NCBI GenBank assembly: GCA_037951105.1
Contig: JBAMJV010004292.1
Location: forward strand, 62,001-126,000
DNA: 64,000 nt
Direction: 5' to 3'
Origin: Echinarachnius parma
Lineage: Eukaryota > Echinodermata > Echinoidea > Clypeasteroida > Echinarachniidae
Each line of letters begins with the position of its first letter. Position 1 is the first letter of the stretch. This document shows positions 25,401 through 37,400 of this stretch, piece after piece. The notes below the pieces were generated by a model that worked only from the letters and a program-made list of their open reading frames with translations, made no database searches and was not told the origin of the DNA. The position numbers and the translations under genes are program-made.

Positions 25401-28400
25401 GTGTCATTGCTGACAATTCTGACATCGGCGCGATATCGGCTTGACGTCATATTTTTGATGTCATATTGATGTCCAATTAATAACATCCGTCCGACATCAA
25501 TTCCACAACCATTTACCGAACTCTTAAAATGATATATTCCGACATCGGTACAACATTGGCCCAACGTCATATTTGAGATGTCATATTCATGTTGGTTTAT
25601 TGACATCGGCCCAACATTAATATTACAACCGTCTATCGAGCTCTTAAATTGGTATCAGTTTCGGCATTGGTGCGATTTTAGCGCGACGTTTTATTTGAGA
25701 CGTATTTTTTCGTCAGCTTAATGACATCGGCACGACATTCAACTATTTCATTTCCAAAACCTCCAACTTAAATTCGACGTTGGCGTTATGTTGGCGCGAC
25801 GTCTGTTTGCCGACCGCGATCTTGCCGACGACCTGCCGACACCGGTCCGACGTCAGTTAGCTAGCTGGATACTTATAATATTTTTGTTAACTTGCTTTGA
25901 GAATCTTGAATGAATTTATTTTGTTTGATCGATTACAAACATTAGTAATTCAAAAGTAAAAAAAAAAAGAAGTATTGCTATCGGGAAATCATGATCGATT
26001 TTAAGCGATCGTAAGTGAAATGAAAATTCTAGATTTTTAGAATTATTTATATTAAAAAATATACTTTTGTCATGTCCTTGCTGCTGTATATAATTTAGAA
26101 GGACATATACGAATATAAATAACACCTTTAAATAGTGTTATGAATATGATTTGAAGGTGGATTATTTCAGATTCAACGTTCTGCAAATACTAACCATTAC
26201 AAAACATACATGCTAAGAAGAAGTGTATATATATTATACCGATTGCGACCTATGTTTGTAGGACGATAGGATGATAGGTTTAGGAGTAGGCAATAGGTGT
26301 AGGAATAGGATATTTATGATTTATTAATGAATGTGTGTAAAGGTTAAACAAAATGCATGGATCGAACGTGGAATCTATGCATGTTTTTTCCAATTTCTTT
26401 TTACGTTTTTGATGTTGGTCCTACGTTGGCCATTTGACATTGGGCCATTGTCAAATTTTGATGTTGGTCCAGCATCAGAAAATGACGTTGGGCCAATGTT
26501 GGGTTAGCGGACATTCAAACGTCGGGCGAACGTCAAGATTTGATGTTGGGGCAACGTCAAGATTTGATGTTGGGCCAACAATAACAAATAACGTTGGGCT
26601 AATGTCCAGCTGGTGGACATTTTAATGTCGGGCCAACGTCAGAATTTGATGTTGGCCCAACGTCAGGATTTGATATTGGGCCATTGGCGGAAATTGACGT
26701 TGGGCCAACATCACAGAATGATGTCGTGACAACGTTGAGCTAGCGGACATTTTAACCTCGAGTCGACATCATAATGTTATGTTGGTCCAATGTCATGAGT
26801 TGATGTGCGGCCATTGTCGGAAATTGACGTTATGCCAATATCACAAAATGACGTAGTGACGATGTTGGGCTGGCGGACATTTTAACGTCGAGCCCACATC
26901 AGAATTTGATATCTGTCCAATGTCTGGATTCGGTGTTGGGCCATTGTCGGAAAATGACATTGGCTCAACATCACAGAATGATGTCGTGACAATGTTGGGC
27001 TAGCGGACATTTTAACCTCGAGCCAACATCATAATGTTATGTTGGTCCAATGTCATGAGTTGATGTTGGGCCATTGTCGGAAATTGACGTAATGCCAATA
27101 TCACAAAATGACGTAGTGATGATGTTGGGCTGGCGGTCATTTTAACGTCGAGCCCACATCAAAATTTGATATCTGTCCTATGTCAGGATTCGGTGTTGGG
27201 CCATTGTCGGAAATTGACATTTGCCCGACATCACAAAATGATGTTGGGACAATGTTGGGCTGGCGGACATTTTAACGTCGGGCCGACGTCAGAACTTGAT
27301 GTTCTCTCAACGTCAGGAATCGATGTTGGGCCTACATTAGAACTGACATTGGGCCATTGTCAATAATTGATGTTGGGCCGAAATCGCTAATGACGTTGGG
27401 CCAGCATTAAAAAAAGACGCCGAGCTGATGTTGGGCTGGCGGACATTTTCACGTCTCGGTGACGTCGCATGTCGCATGTTGGCCCAACGTCCCCTTACAA
27501 CGAAAATGACATCGGCCCAACGTTGGCACGACGTCAGGTGGCTAGCTGGGTCATTGTTACCCAATTATGTACACTCATACTAAGTTTGAAATTGATCTGT
27601 CTACCGGTTCTTGAGATATCGTAAGAATGAGGCATTTTTGCACATATATTGAGTCATGTGACCTTGACCTTTGACCGCATAAACCCCAAAATCTAATCAG
27701 ATCATTGTCACCCCGATATATACACTCATACCAAGTTTTAAATTGATATGTCTAACGGTTCTTGAGATATCGCAAGAACGAGGCATTTTTGCATATATAT
27801 GGTCGTGTGTCATGAACTCGCCTCCAAATAGGGTGGAGCCGTTACATTTTTGGGATTTTTTTTTGTGCATTTTACTTCATATTTTCAAAACCAATTCATT
27901 CTGCAAAGTTTCGAAGGTATACCTCTATTTAAGATCGAGATACAGCCGTTTGAAGGTTTAAGCCGGAGGGTGGAGCAGGAAGCGGCGTCGCAGGAAGCGG
28001 CGCCCGTGTACAAAGTCTATGGGGAAATGACTCTCAAAGCGCAATTTTTCTTAAAACGTTAATAATTTTGTCAAAACTACATGTACTGTATAACTTCAAT
28101 TTTGGTATCAAATGAAAGCTTACATATTGAACTTTAATGTCAAATGATTGAAAAGTGTCTTTGCCAAATAATTTTTTTATTAAATCAACACAAATAAAGA
28201 AAATTGGGGGTTTCCTGTACAGACTCTATGGGGGCACAATCTTGACCGATAAATTTTGTGAATTCTTGATAAAAACGTTAATATCTTGAGAAAAAAAAAG
28301 GTTTCAGAATACAAATTTGGTATCAAATTAAAGCTTACTTTATCAAACTGTATTATGGCTCATCATATTTAGGCTTTACTCTATATTCCATTCATCTAGT

Positions 28401-31400
28401 GACTCCTACTGAGTGAAAATTATTGATTATTTAAAAAATCTCCTGTAAAATAATAATTTACCCCATACAATATTATATTGCTGTCAAGGTCTAAGTTTGC
28501 ACTGCAAGAAAACATTATAATTTCTTGTCTAGAGCTACTTTAGAAAAAGTTATCAGGAAATTATTGACCTCTAAAACTGTAAACAAAATTTCATGTTTTG
28601 GTCAATATGAACAATTAACTCTACACCCAGTGTTATTTCTGAGTGCATATTTTGGTTTCTTGGGTAATTTCCTTTCAGAAAATGTATAGTTTTGATAGGG
28701 TAGGGGGTCTTCCTCAGAAAATATTGGCTCTCAACTGTAACATTGTCCCGCAGAAGCCCAAAATGGCATGTAACGCAAAAGGAGGCGACCTCACGACGCA
28801 TGACCATATTGAGTCATGTGACCTTGACCTTTGACCTCATGACCCCTAAAATCTAATCAGATCATTGTCACCCCAATATGTACACTAAACCAAGTTTGAA
28901 ATTGATCCGTCAACCGGTTCTTGAGATATCGCGAGAACGAAAACGGGACGTACGTAAGGACGGACGGCCGACCCAAAAACATAATGACTCCGGCCACTTC
29001 GTTGGCGGAGGCATACAAACTGAGCAAAGAAAACACTTTTTCTATTGGTTTGTGCCATATACATGTATTTAGCTTTGACTAGCATGAGCATTAATCCATG
29101 CGGGACTGACTGATTATGCTACAACATGTATTCTCTATAGACCAACGCATGAGTAACAGTAACAGTAACAGGGTCAAACAGGATGTCTTTGATAGATAGC
29201 CATCCAAAAAGCTTTCTTGCTTAGTTGGTAGAGCACTGGTCTAGGCTAGCAATCAAAAAGTAAAGATTCCTCCAAACAAGATCTGAATTGACTTCTAGAT
29301 TTACCTCAGAATTTGTGATGGAGAATGCGAAAATGATTTTTTTTTTGTAATGCAATTAAAACAAATCCTAACCCCAAATCCCCAATGAGAATGCACCCTC
29401 AATATCTGCCCTAAATATGATTGACCATTGTCTTACCTTTGCATGTGCCAGATACAACACTATTCCCTGGTCTGCAGGTACATAGCTGGCCGTTGTTGCA
29501 GTACTCAGTGTCTGAACAGATTGCCCCACCACACTTAAGATCTAAGGATGGAGAAAGTAGACATCATATGATGTTATCTGACTTGGTCAAATACGAGTTT
29601 GAAATTAAATCATGTGATTTTAACTTATTTTTAGTAAGTCCCACAGAAGAAGTGTTATGATTCACTCCTCAGAGACAATATTGATCGAAAAAAGAAAAGT
29701 TTCATGAACATCCAAGACTAAATTTTCTTAAGATGCAATCGATTGCAAGGTTTCTGTTCCAATCTGGAAGAAGACACATGATGTATTATACAAGTATGTT
29801 TAATGTATTGTTATGATGTCATCTGCTAGAGGGGTTGAACTGTAAACATGTGTTAAAGTCATGTTTGACATATTCTTCAGGTACCATTTACTCTGATCTA
29901 GAGAGAGAAGAAGACGAAAGAGTGGGTTCACAGGCACTTAAATAAATTAAAGGGGTAGTTCAGTTTTGGTATATAGGGCACTGCACAAAATAATTTGTGT
30001 GTGAGATAATGAAAAACTGTGTACAATTTGAAAGAGCATACAATTTCTGTGACAGAATAAACTTTATTTGATCAAAATCGGTTCACAAACGGCTGAAATA
30101 TCAATAAATATATCCAATCAGAATAAATCTGGGGCCAAGATTTATTTCACGATTTTGCTTTAAATGTAAAAATGCTTACACTTTTTCAAAAAAATTCAAA
30201 AGAGGTTTTTAAATAGTTCTTGATCATCTCTCTATTCATTATTGCAACAGAACATTACATGCATATTTTTTTATGAAAAATGGTTGAAACCAATGCATTT
30301 TTAGAGAGCGCCCTCTTGTGTTTTAATGGCACTTTTTTTTTAATAACAACATGCTTTTTACTTATTTTTTTTGTAATTTTTAATACCTTTCAAGCATGGT
30401 AGACTCATAACTATTAGTTTGTAATGTTATTGTGCAGGCTTTGGTTTCGAAAGCTCAGCCTTACCCAAACTGTACTACCCCTTTAACCCTAACCAGGCCG
30501 GGGGGGGGGGGGGGGGAATACACCCCCTTTTAATGTGTAGAGAAATTAATCAAAGGTAAATTTTCCCCATCATCTATTTACCTTTGATTAATTTCTCTAA
30601 ACATTAAAACATAATTTCATGCAAATATGTCCAATTTTTGCCCTCTGAACAAAGGATCATTCAAAGTCAATCGCTGTATGGGCTAATCCCATTCATCGCG
30701 TATAGCATGGAGGCTGCCATTATATTTTTTGAACCCCGGATTTTGAATTGTTCGCGCCGAAACGCTACGTCAAACCCGAACAAACTAGATGGATCACGCT
30801 ATCACGCGATTTTAATATCAAGCCCAAATTAACATGCACTGATTTATTTTTTAACAATATTTTTCATATATTTGGAGTCCTGTGACCTTGACCATATGAC
30901 CATAATCTTTGATGGCTCCCTAAAAAACATTCAGGTACCAAGTTTGATTGAAATCTGACATTTAGTTCATAAGATTTTGGCATTACAAGCTTTTTTTGCA
31001 TGTATAATGAGTCCCGTGACCTTGACTTCAACCTCATGACCCCAACATTTTATGGCTACGTTGACTCTTTATGAAACATTCAGGTACCGAGTTTGATTGA
31101 AATCTGACATTCAGTTGAGTCTTGTGACCCTGACATTTGACCTCATGACCCCCCAAATCTAATCAAATCAGTGGCACCCCGATATGTACACTCATACCAA
31201 GTTTGAAATTGATCCGTCAACCAGTTCTTGAGATATCGCGAGAACGAGGCATTTTTGTATATATATATTGAGTCCTGTGACCCTGACCTTTGACCTCATG
31301 ACCCCTAAAATCTAATCAGATCATTGTCACCCCAATATGTACACTCATACCAAGTTTGAAATTGATCCGTCAACTGGTTCTTGAGATATCGCGAGAACGA

Positions 31401-34400
31401 GGCATTTTTGCACATACATTGAGTCCTGTGACCTTGACCTTTGACCTCATGAACCCCAAAATCTAATCAGATCACTGCCACGCCAATATCTACACTAATA
31501 CCAAGTTTGAATTTGATCCGTCAACCAGTTCTTGAGATATCGCGAGAACGAGGCATTTTTGTATATATATTGAGTCCTGTGACCTTGACCTTTGACCTCA
31601 TGACCCCTAAAATCTAATCAGATCATTGCCACCCCAATATGTACACTCATACCAAGTTTGAAATTGATCCGTCAACTGGTTCTTGAGATATCGCGAGAAC
31701 GAAAACAGGACGGACGGACGTACGTACGGACGGATGTACGTACGTACGGACGGACGAACAACCTGAAAACATATTGGGCCGTATGCATAAAAACAAGCAA
31801 TTGATAATAAGCAAATGCTTTAAGCACAAGCAAGAGCTTGTCAAGCAAAAGATCAAGTTCAAGCAATTGCTTAAATTCGTATGCACAAGCCTTTGCTTGT
31901 GCTTAAACCTTTTGCTTGCACTGCCAAGCAATTGCTTACGTGTTGGACAAAGGATCGTTACGGTTGTGCACTGCACTGCAGGGCAACAACGCTTCGTGCC
32001 CGACCTGGCAGCAGTATTTTTTATTACGCAAATAGGGGGGAAACAGCGCGGAGCATCAGGGGGGTTTCTGTGCAGATCGATGGACAAAAATTGCCGTAAA
32101 AAGTCTAAAATAACAGGGATTTGATCACAACATAACCTCTGGAATATGAGCTTGAAATCATCCTGAAACGGTACGAAAATTGAACCTTAAACGCGAATGC
32201 CCTGAGTAAGCAAGAGCTCAAGCTGGTCTGGATGTGCTTGAAAAAACGCAAGCAATTGCTTATCAAGACAAGTAAAAGGTTCGTTTTATGCATACGGTTT
32301 TAATCAATTGCTTGTTTGGTAAGCATTTGCTTACGAGCAGTAATTGCTTGTTTTTATGCATACCGATTCAAGCAAAAGGCTAGCACAAGCAATTGCTTGT
32401 TTTTATGCATACGGCCCAATGCCTCCGGCCACTTCGCTGGCGGAGGCATAACAAGCTCGGCCTCTTTTTGTTAGCTCTCGCAGCTCGCGGGGTTTGTGCA
32501 CAAACACAAGGCAAAACGTGAGCCAACAAAAAGAGTAGTTCGGGTTTGACATTTTAGAGCGATCCGAGTTTCATAAACATCAATGGCAGCCTCCTTGGTG
32601 TTCGCGATGAATGGGATTATCCTGTACAGCGAGTGACTTTGAATGATGCTCATCCCTTGCTCAAAAGGCCAATGTTGGTCGTATTTGCATGAAAATGTGT
32701 TTTAATGTTTAGAGAACATAATCAAAGGTGATTATATGTTGGGGAAAATGTCCCTTTAATTAAGTCATAAAGAATATTCATACACAAAATTAGCATATTC
32801 TGAGCTATATTTAGTGACTTACAGATAAAAAGGGGATTTCTGCATAAATTTGCATAATTAATCAAAAATTGATTATTTTCAACAAAATAACAATGCAATC
32901 TTGTAGATTATGTTGCAAGCTATCTGCGTGCCAAATTTTGTGGCGGGGGTGGTGGAATCCACCTCCCGGCCAGAGCATAGCCAAAATAACCCAGCCTGGT
33001 TAGGGTTAAATTCTATTTAATTTCTGTTTCAAAAACAAATATCAAGGGAACTGCAATGTAATTATTAACAAAATAAATTAACAAACACTTTCAAATGTGA
33101 TCTTTAACAAAATTACAAAATATATTAAAAACACTTTTAAAATGTGATCATTAAAGGTGGTATCTCACCGGCCTGGAGACTAGTTGGCGATCTGTTGGCA
33201 ACTGAGTCTCCGCTGGATGCGGAGACGTCTCCGCGACGTCTCCTGGAGACTATAGCCGGGTCGCCGGGGAGTCGCGGGGAACATGGGCGTAGATACTTAG
33301 TATACGTAATACGTATTCATCAGGGGGAATGAATGAATAGATCTTCCCCCTAGTTGAATAGGTATCAATGACAGATCTACGCCCATTGTGCCGGGGAAAT
33401 CAAACGTGTCTGAATTTTTGGGAGACTTTTTCCAGTCTCCAACAGGTCTCAGAGACGTCTCCGCGATGTCTCCTGGAGACTAGCCGGGTCTCCGGGGAGT
33501 CGCGGAGAAATCAAACATGATCAATTTTTTTGGAGACTTTTTTCAGTCTCCAGCAGGTCTCCGCGACGTCTCCGAAACCTACTGGAGACCAAGGCGACTG
33601 AGAGGAGATGTTGCAGCGACGTCTTCGCGACTTTGCTTGACCCACTTTAGAGACCACGTGACTGAGGTCTTTATCATCTAGTTGTAGATCTAGATATATA
33701 TAGACAGGCAAAAGTCGCGGCGACGTCGCCGCAACCTTGTTGAGACTCGAGTCGCCAACAGGTCGCCAACTAGTTTCCAGGGCGGTGAGATACCACCTTA
33801 ACCAAACTACAAGAGTTGTATAAAAAGGTAAAAAAGGCACCACAACCTGATTCATGTCGAGGTGCTTGGTATTAATAGTTAATATGTTAATTATTTGATG
33901 GCTTACAAACAATTAAATGACTTGATTTTACAAGGATGTTTAATGCATTCTTGTACACATTCAAATGTACACACTTATTAAACTCATGTATGACATTCTT
34001 CAGATACCATTTACTCTAATCTAGAGAATAAAAAGAAAGATGAATGTTCCCATGACTACCATTTTTCACATTAATACCATAAAGAATAACATGAGTAAAC
34101 AAATTATCTACCAGGTTCTAGTAGACAACTAAATGCTTACCTATTTCACATCTCGATCCTGTATATCCCTTTGTGCATGAGCAGCTGTAGGACGTTGGAG
34201 TCTGAATGCATGTACCTTCATTCATGCAATGTTCAATTGGACATGATGTAGTGGGAGTCACTGAAATAAGAGAATTCTCATTAGAAAGATTCCTTTAAAT
34301 AGTATGTATTTGAACATTTTAAAAGATATTGTCCACCTTTTGAAGGAGCGTCTAGATGGCCTAATTTTCACAATTAGGCTCTCTATACGTATTTTTTCCT

Positions 34401-37400
34401 CACGAAAAAGAATTTGGCAGTCATTACCTCCGCCGTACGAAATTGGAAGGAGGTTATGTTTCTCGTACGTTTCTAATTCTGTTGTTGTGTTTTAATTCTT
34501 TTGTTTCTCTTTGTGTGTTAGTGTGTTCGCCTGTTAATACGCATGCGCCAACTACAGCTGAATGCTATATCTAGATAGAGAACTCTGATCGCCCCCGTTA
34601 CATACTCGTCTCCTTACCAAGTATTTTTACCAAGTCGCCATTATGTATTAGGGGCGACTTGGTAAGGAGGCGAGTATGTAATGGGGGTGATCGGATGGGG
34701 GGCGACCCCGTCTAGTCACCGTAACCATATATGGAGCGAATCGCGCTGTTATTTGTTTGCGATGCCGAGCTAGAAAGCGTTTTAAATACAACAAAATAAG
34801 CATAAAAAATACATGTCATGTAGTGGGAGACCCGAGATCGGTGGGTTAATTTATTTTTTTCGTGATTTTATGTTTTGCCAGTAACTGAATTCTCGTAATC
34901 TGGTAGGTAATTCACAGATTGGTCTGGATGACGGTGTTCTTCACACATGTCATAGACACACCATAGACATTATCCAATGCAGTGAGATTGCTATTAACAT
35001 GATTGACGACATGTTGAAGCCTTTCATGGACCGTTCTTTTTTATTTGGTACATTTATGTTTATTTTTATGAATTTAAATGAACAAACAACTACATGTACT
35101 ATGCTTACCAAATATGCTGTTTTGAATGTTCAATTGCGCTGTTTAATAACATTTTAGCTCCTTTTCTCTGGAAAAATTAGTGGTCGGCTAAATGTCATAA
35201 AAAGACAGTACTAAATGAAACTCCATCTACAATGAATTGTCAATCACACTGCCGATTCTGGACCCTAAATGTTGGGGCGTAAACGGGCTGCTAAATGAGA
35301 TTTGGCTTCACAAAATTAGTCTTAAATCACTACTGTGTTTAATTTCATGGAGTTTTTTTCGGCAGACCTATTTTACAAATCAAAACTATGGAATAAGTGC
35401 CAAAGTACGTTGTATTCTTTAGTTCCTTTAATAGCCAAAATTAAACAGTTGCAATATTATTGTCTTATATGAAAGAAAATACCATTTAAGAGCTAGTCTA
35501 AGAAGATAAAGACTTGAAATATTTGTAAGTGATATATTTTTAGAGCTCAAAATAATAAACGTTCACTGCGACCTTTTAACTAGTATAGCATCTGTAGACC
35601 CTTTATTGTATTATCAAGTTATCAACTAAAACGATGACTGGTTGAATACTGCATACAAACCTTGAACAATCATATTAATATTTACACAGGGCAGGTTTTC
35701 AAAACAAAATCTAAATTGTAACTTACGGTCACAAGAGGTTCGATTTGCCGAAAGAGTATAGCCCTCCTCACATGCACAGTAGTATGATCCAACATTACTG
35801 ATGCAGATGATGTGAGAATCCTGATTCGTGTGACAGGGGTTACTCTCAATACATTCATTGATATCTGGAAGGGAAAGTCAAGGGGGATAAAAACAGTTTT
35901 CACAAAATGTGCCATCATGTACTAGGTAATACTCCATCCTTACTTTTGTCCCCTGTATAAAGCATATTCTTGATTGCCTACTTGAAAAATTAATTATATT
36001 ATGAAAATCTGATTGTTTTGTAAAGTTTTGTAAAGATGTCTACAATGCATTTTCCATTAATATTGAAAAAAAATCAACAACTCTGTTCTTAATTGAAGAG
36101 TTATTCTTTTTTTGTATGAATGCATTTCTTCATCATTTAAATAATAATTTCTATTATGAGATTATGTTGAAATACATATTAAATGTAATTAATCAGCACA
36201 TTTATTTATAATATATTCGCAAATTGCAATAGAAAATTGTAGGCAATATAATTCTTTCTCTTCAGTGTTGATCATTTCTTCTTTCTCTTCTTCCTTTTCT
36301 TCTTCATAGTGTACTGCCTAAAGATTCTTTCAGTATGACTTATTTGTGAGGTTTACTAATAAATCGGGTAAACATCATGCTCTTTGAGAAGTAGATTCAG
36401 TGTTTTTACATGCATGAGATGAGACATACATGTACACAAGACCTCCATTTATCTTCCTATCAGAAGGACAGAGAGTTTTCTGTAGAATCACAGGAAAACG
36501 CACATTAACACAGAACGTGAGTTCGGTTAAATTTCATGTACATCAGTTTCAAATTAGCTGTGTTTATCTGTTACAATTTGCCCCTAAACCCCTTATATAT
36601 ATATATTTACGCAATCATGAGTTACTTTGAATATTTTGTATGCATTTTATGAATAGCTTTTATAAAAATAAACTAAACTAAAACTAAATAGAATTGAAAT
36701 GAATGAAAGACACTCACCAGATTCACAAAATGTGCCACTGAATCCTGCAGCACAGATACACCTAGTCTCAGTGCATGTAGCCCCATTCTCACACTGGTTA
36801 ACTCTGCAGTCGACTGCATTGACACACACAAAGAGAAACAGACAATTTACAAAATGTTGCTATTACAGTGAAGCCCCATAATCCCATCAGATCATTGACA
36901 CCCATACCAAGTTTAAAATAATAATAATAATAATACATAATATTTATATAGCGCTTCATACTGATGTTTCTAAGCGCATTAAGCATTAAGAACAGAAAAT
37001 AATACAACTTATACGGTGTGCGCCCGAAAAAAATAATACCAATACCAATATTTAAGGTAGAAATACTACAAAAGAGAACCAATTATATGACGATGTAATA
37101 TAAAACTAAGACATAAAACGTGTGCTTGACAAAAAATTATACAGTTGATTGAACAGGTAAGTTTTAAGAAGTGATTTAACCCTAATCCCACTGGGTTATT
37201 TTGATCACTTGAGTCCACTGGGGGGGGGGGGGGGCATTTTGGCCCCCCCCCCCCCCCTCAAATCTCGGCAACGAATGGACCGATTGACTCGAAAATTGGC
37301 ACATACGTAAAACTAGTCTAGTAGAATAATAATTTGAGGAAAGAAAACAAATTGGACCATTATTTTTTTTTTTTTAATTAATTAAAATTTTGAATATGCA

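Larger units (their letters stand above)
22666..29014. mobile_element. Tandem-unit element with nuclear-receptor half-sites, copy 1
   Basis: Starts CTAGATGGATCTTCGACTGC, has units with GACCTTGACCTTTGACCTCA and ends ACGGACGGCCG, then CTCCGGCCACTTCGTTGGCG and GAGGCAT. Split by the foldback array (23069-27550) and by the TIR element 27798-28807. Confidence 0.75.
30553..32759. mobile_element. Foldback element split by tandem-unit copy 2
   Basis: Left arm (ACCTTTGATTAATTTCTCTA, 30580-30599, and CCCATTCATCGCG, 30688-30700) is mirrored by the right arm (CGCGATGAATGGG, 32602-32614, and AGAGAACATAATCAAAGGT near 32711-32729). Confidence 0.72.
30483..33009. mobile_element. TTAA-flanked poly-G MITE carrying nested elements
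   Basis: Begins TTAACCCTAACCAGGCCGGG, ends CCCAGCCTGGTTAGGGTTAA. Its own sequence is about 30483-30540 and 32755-33009; the latter matches 47735-47840 of another copy. The interior is filled by a foldback element, which holds a tandem-unit element, which holds an AAGCAATTGCTT palindrome. Confidence 0.8.

Noticed and set aside
37176..37190. Telomere repeat or chromosome end
   Set aside because: Only one TTAACCCTAA unit per element end, always paired with TTAA borders; it is a transposon terminus.
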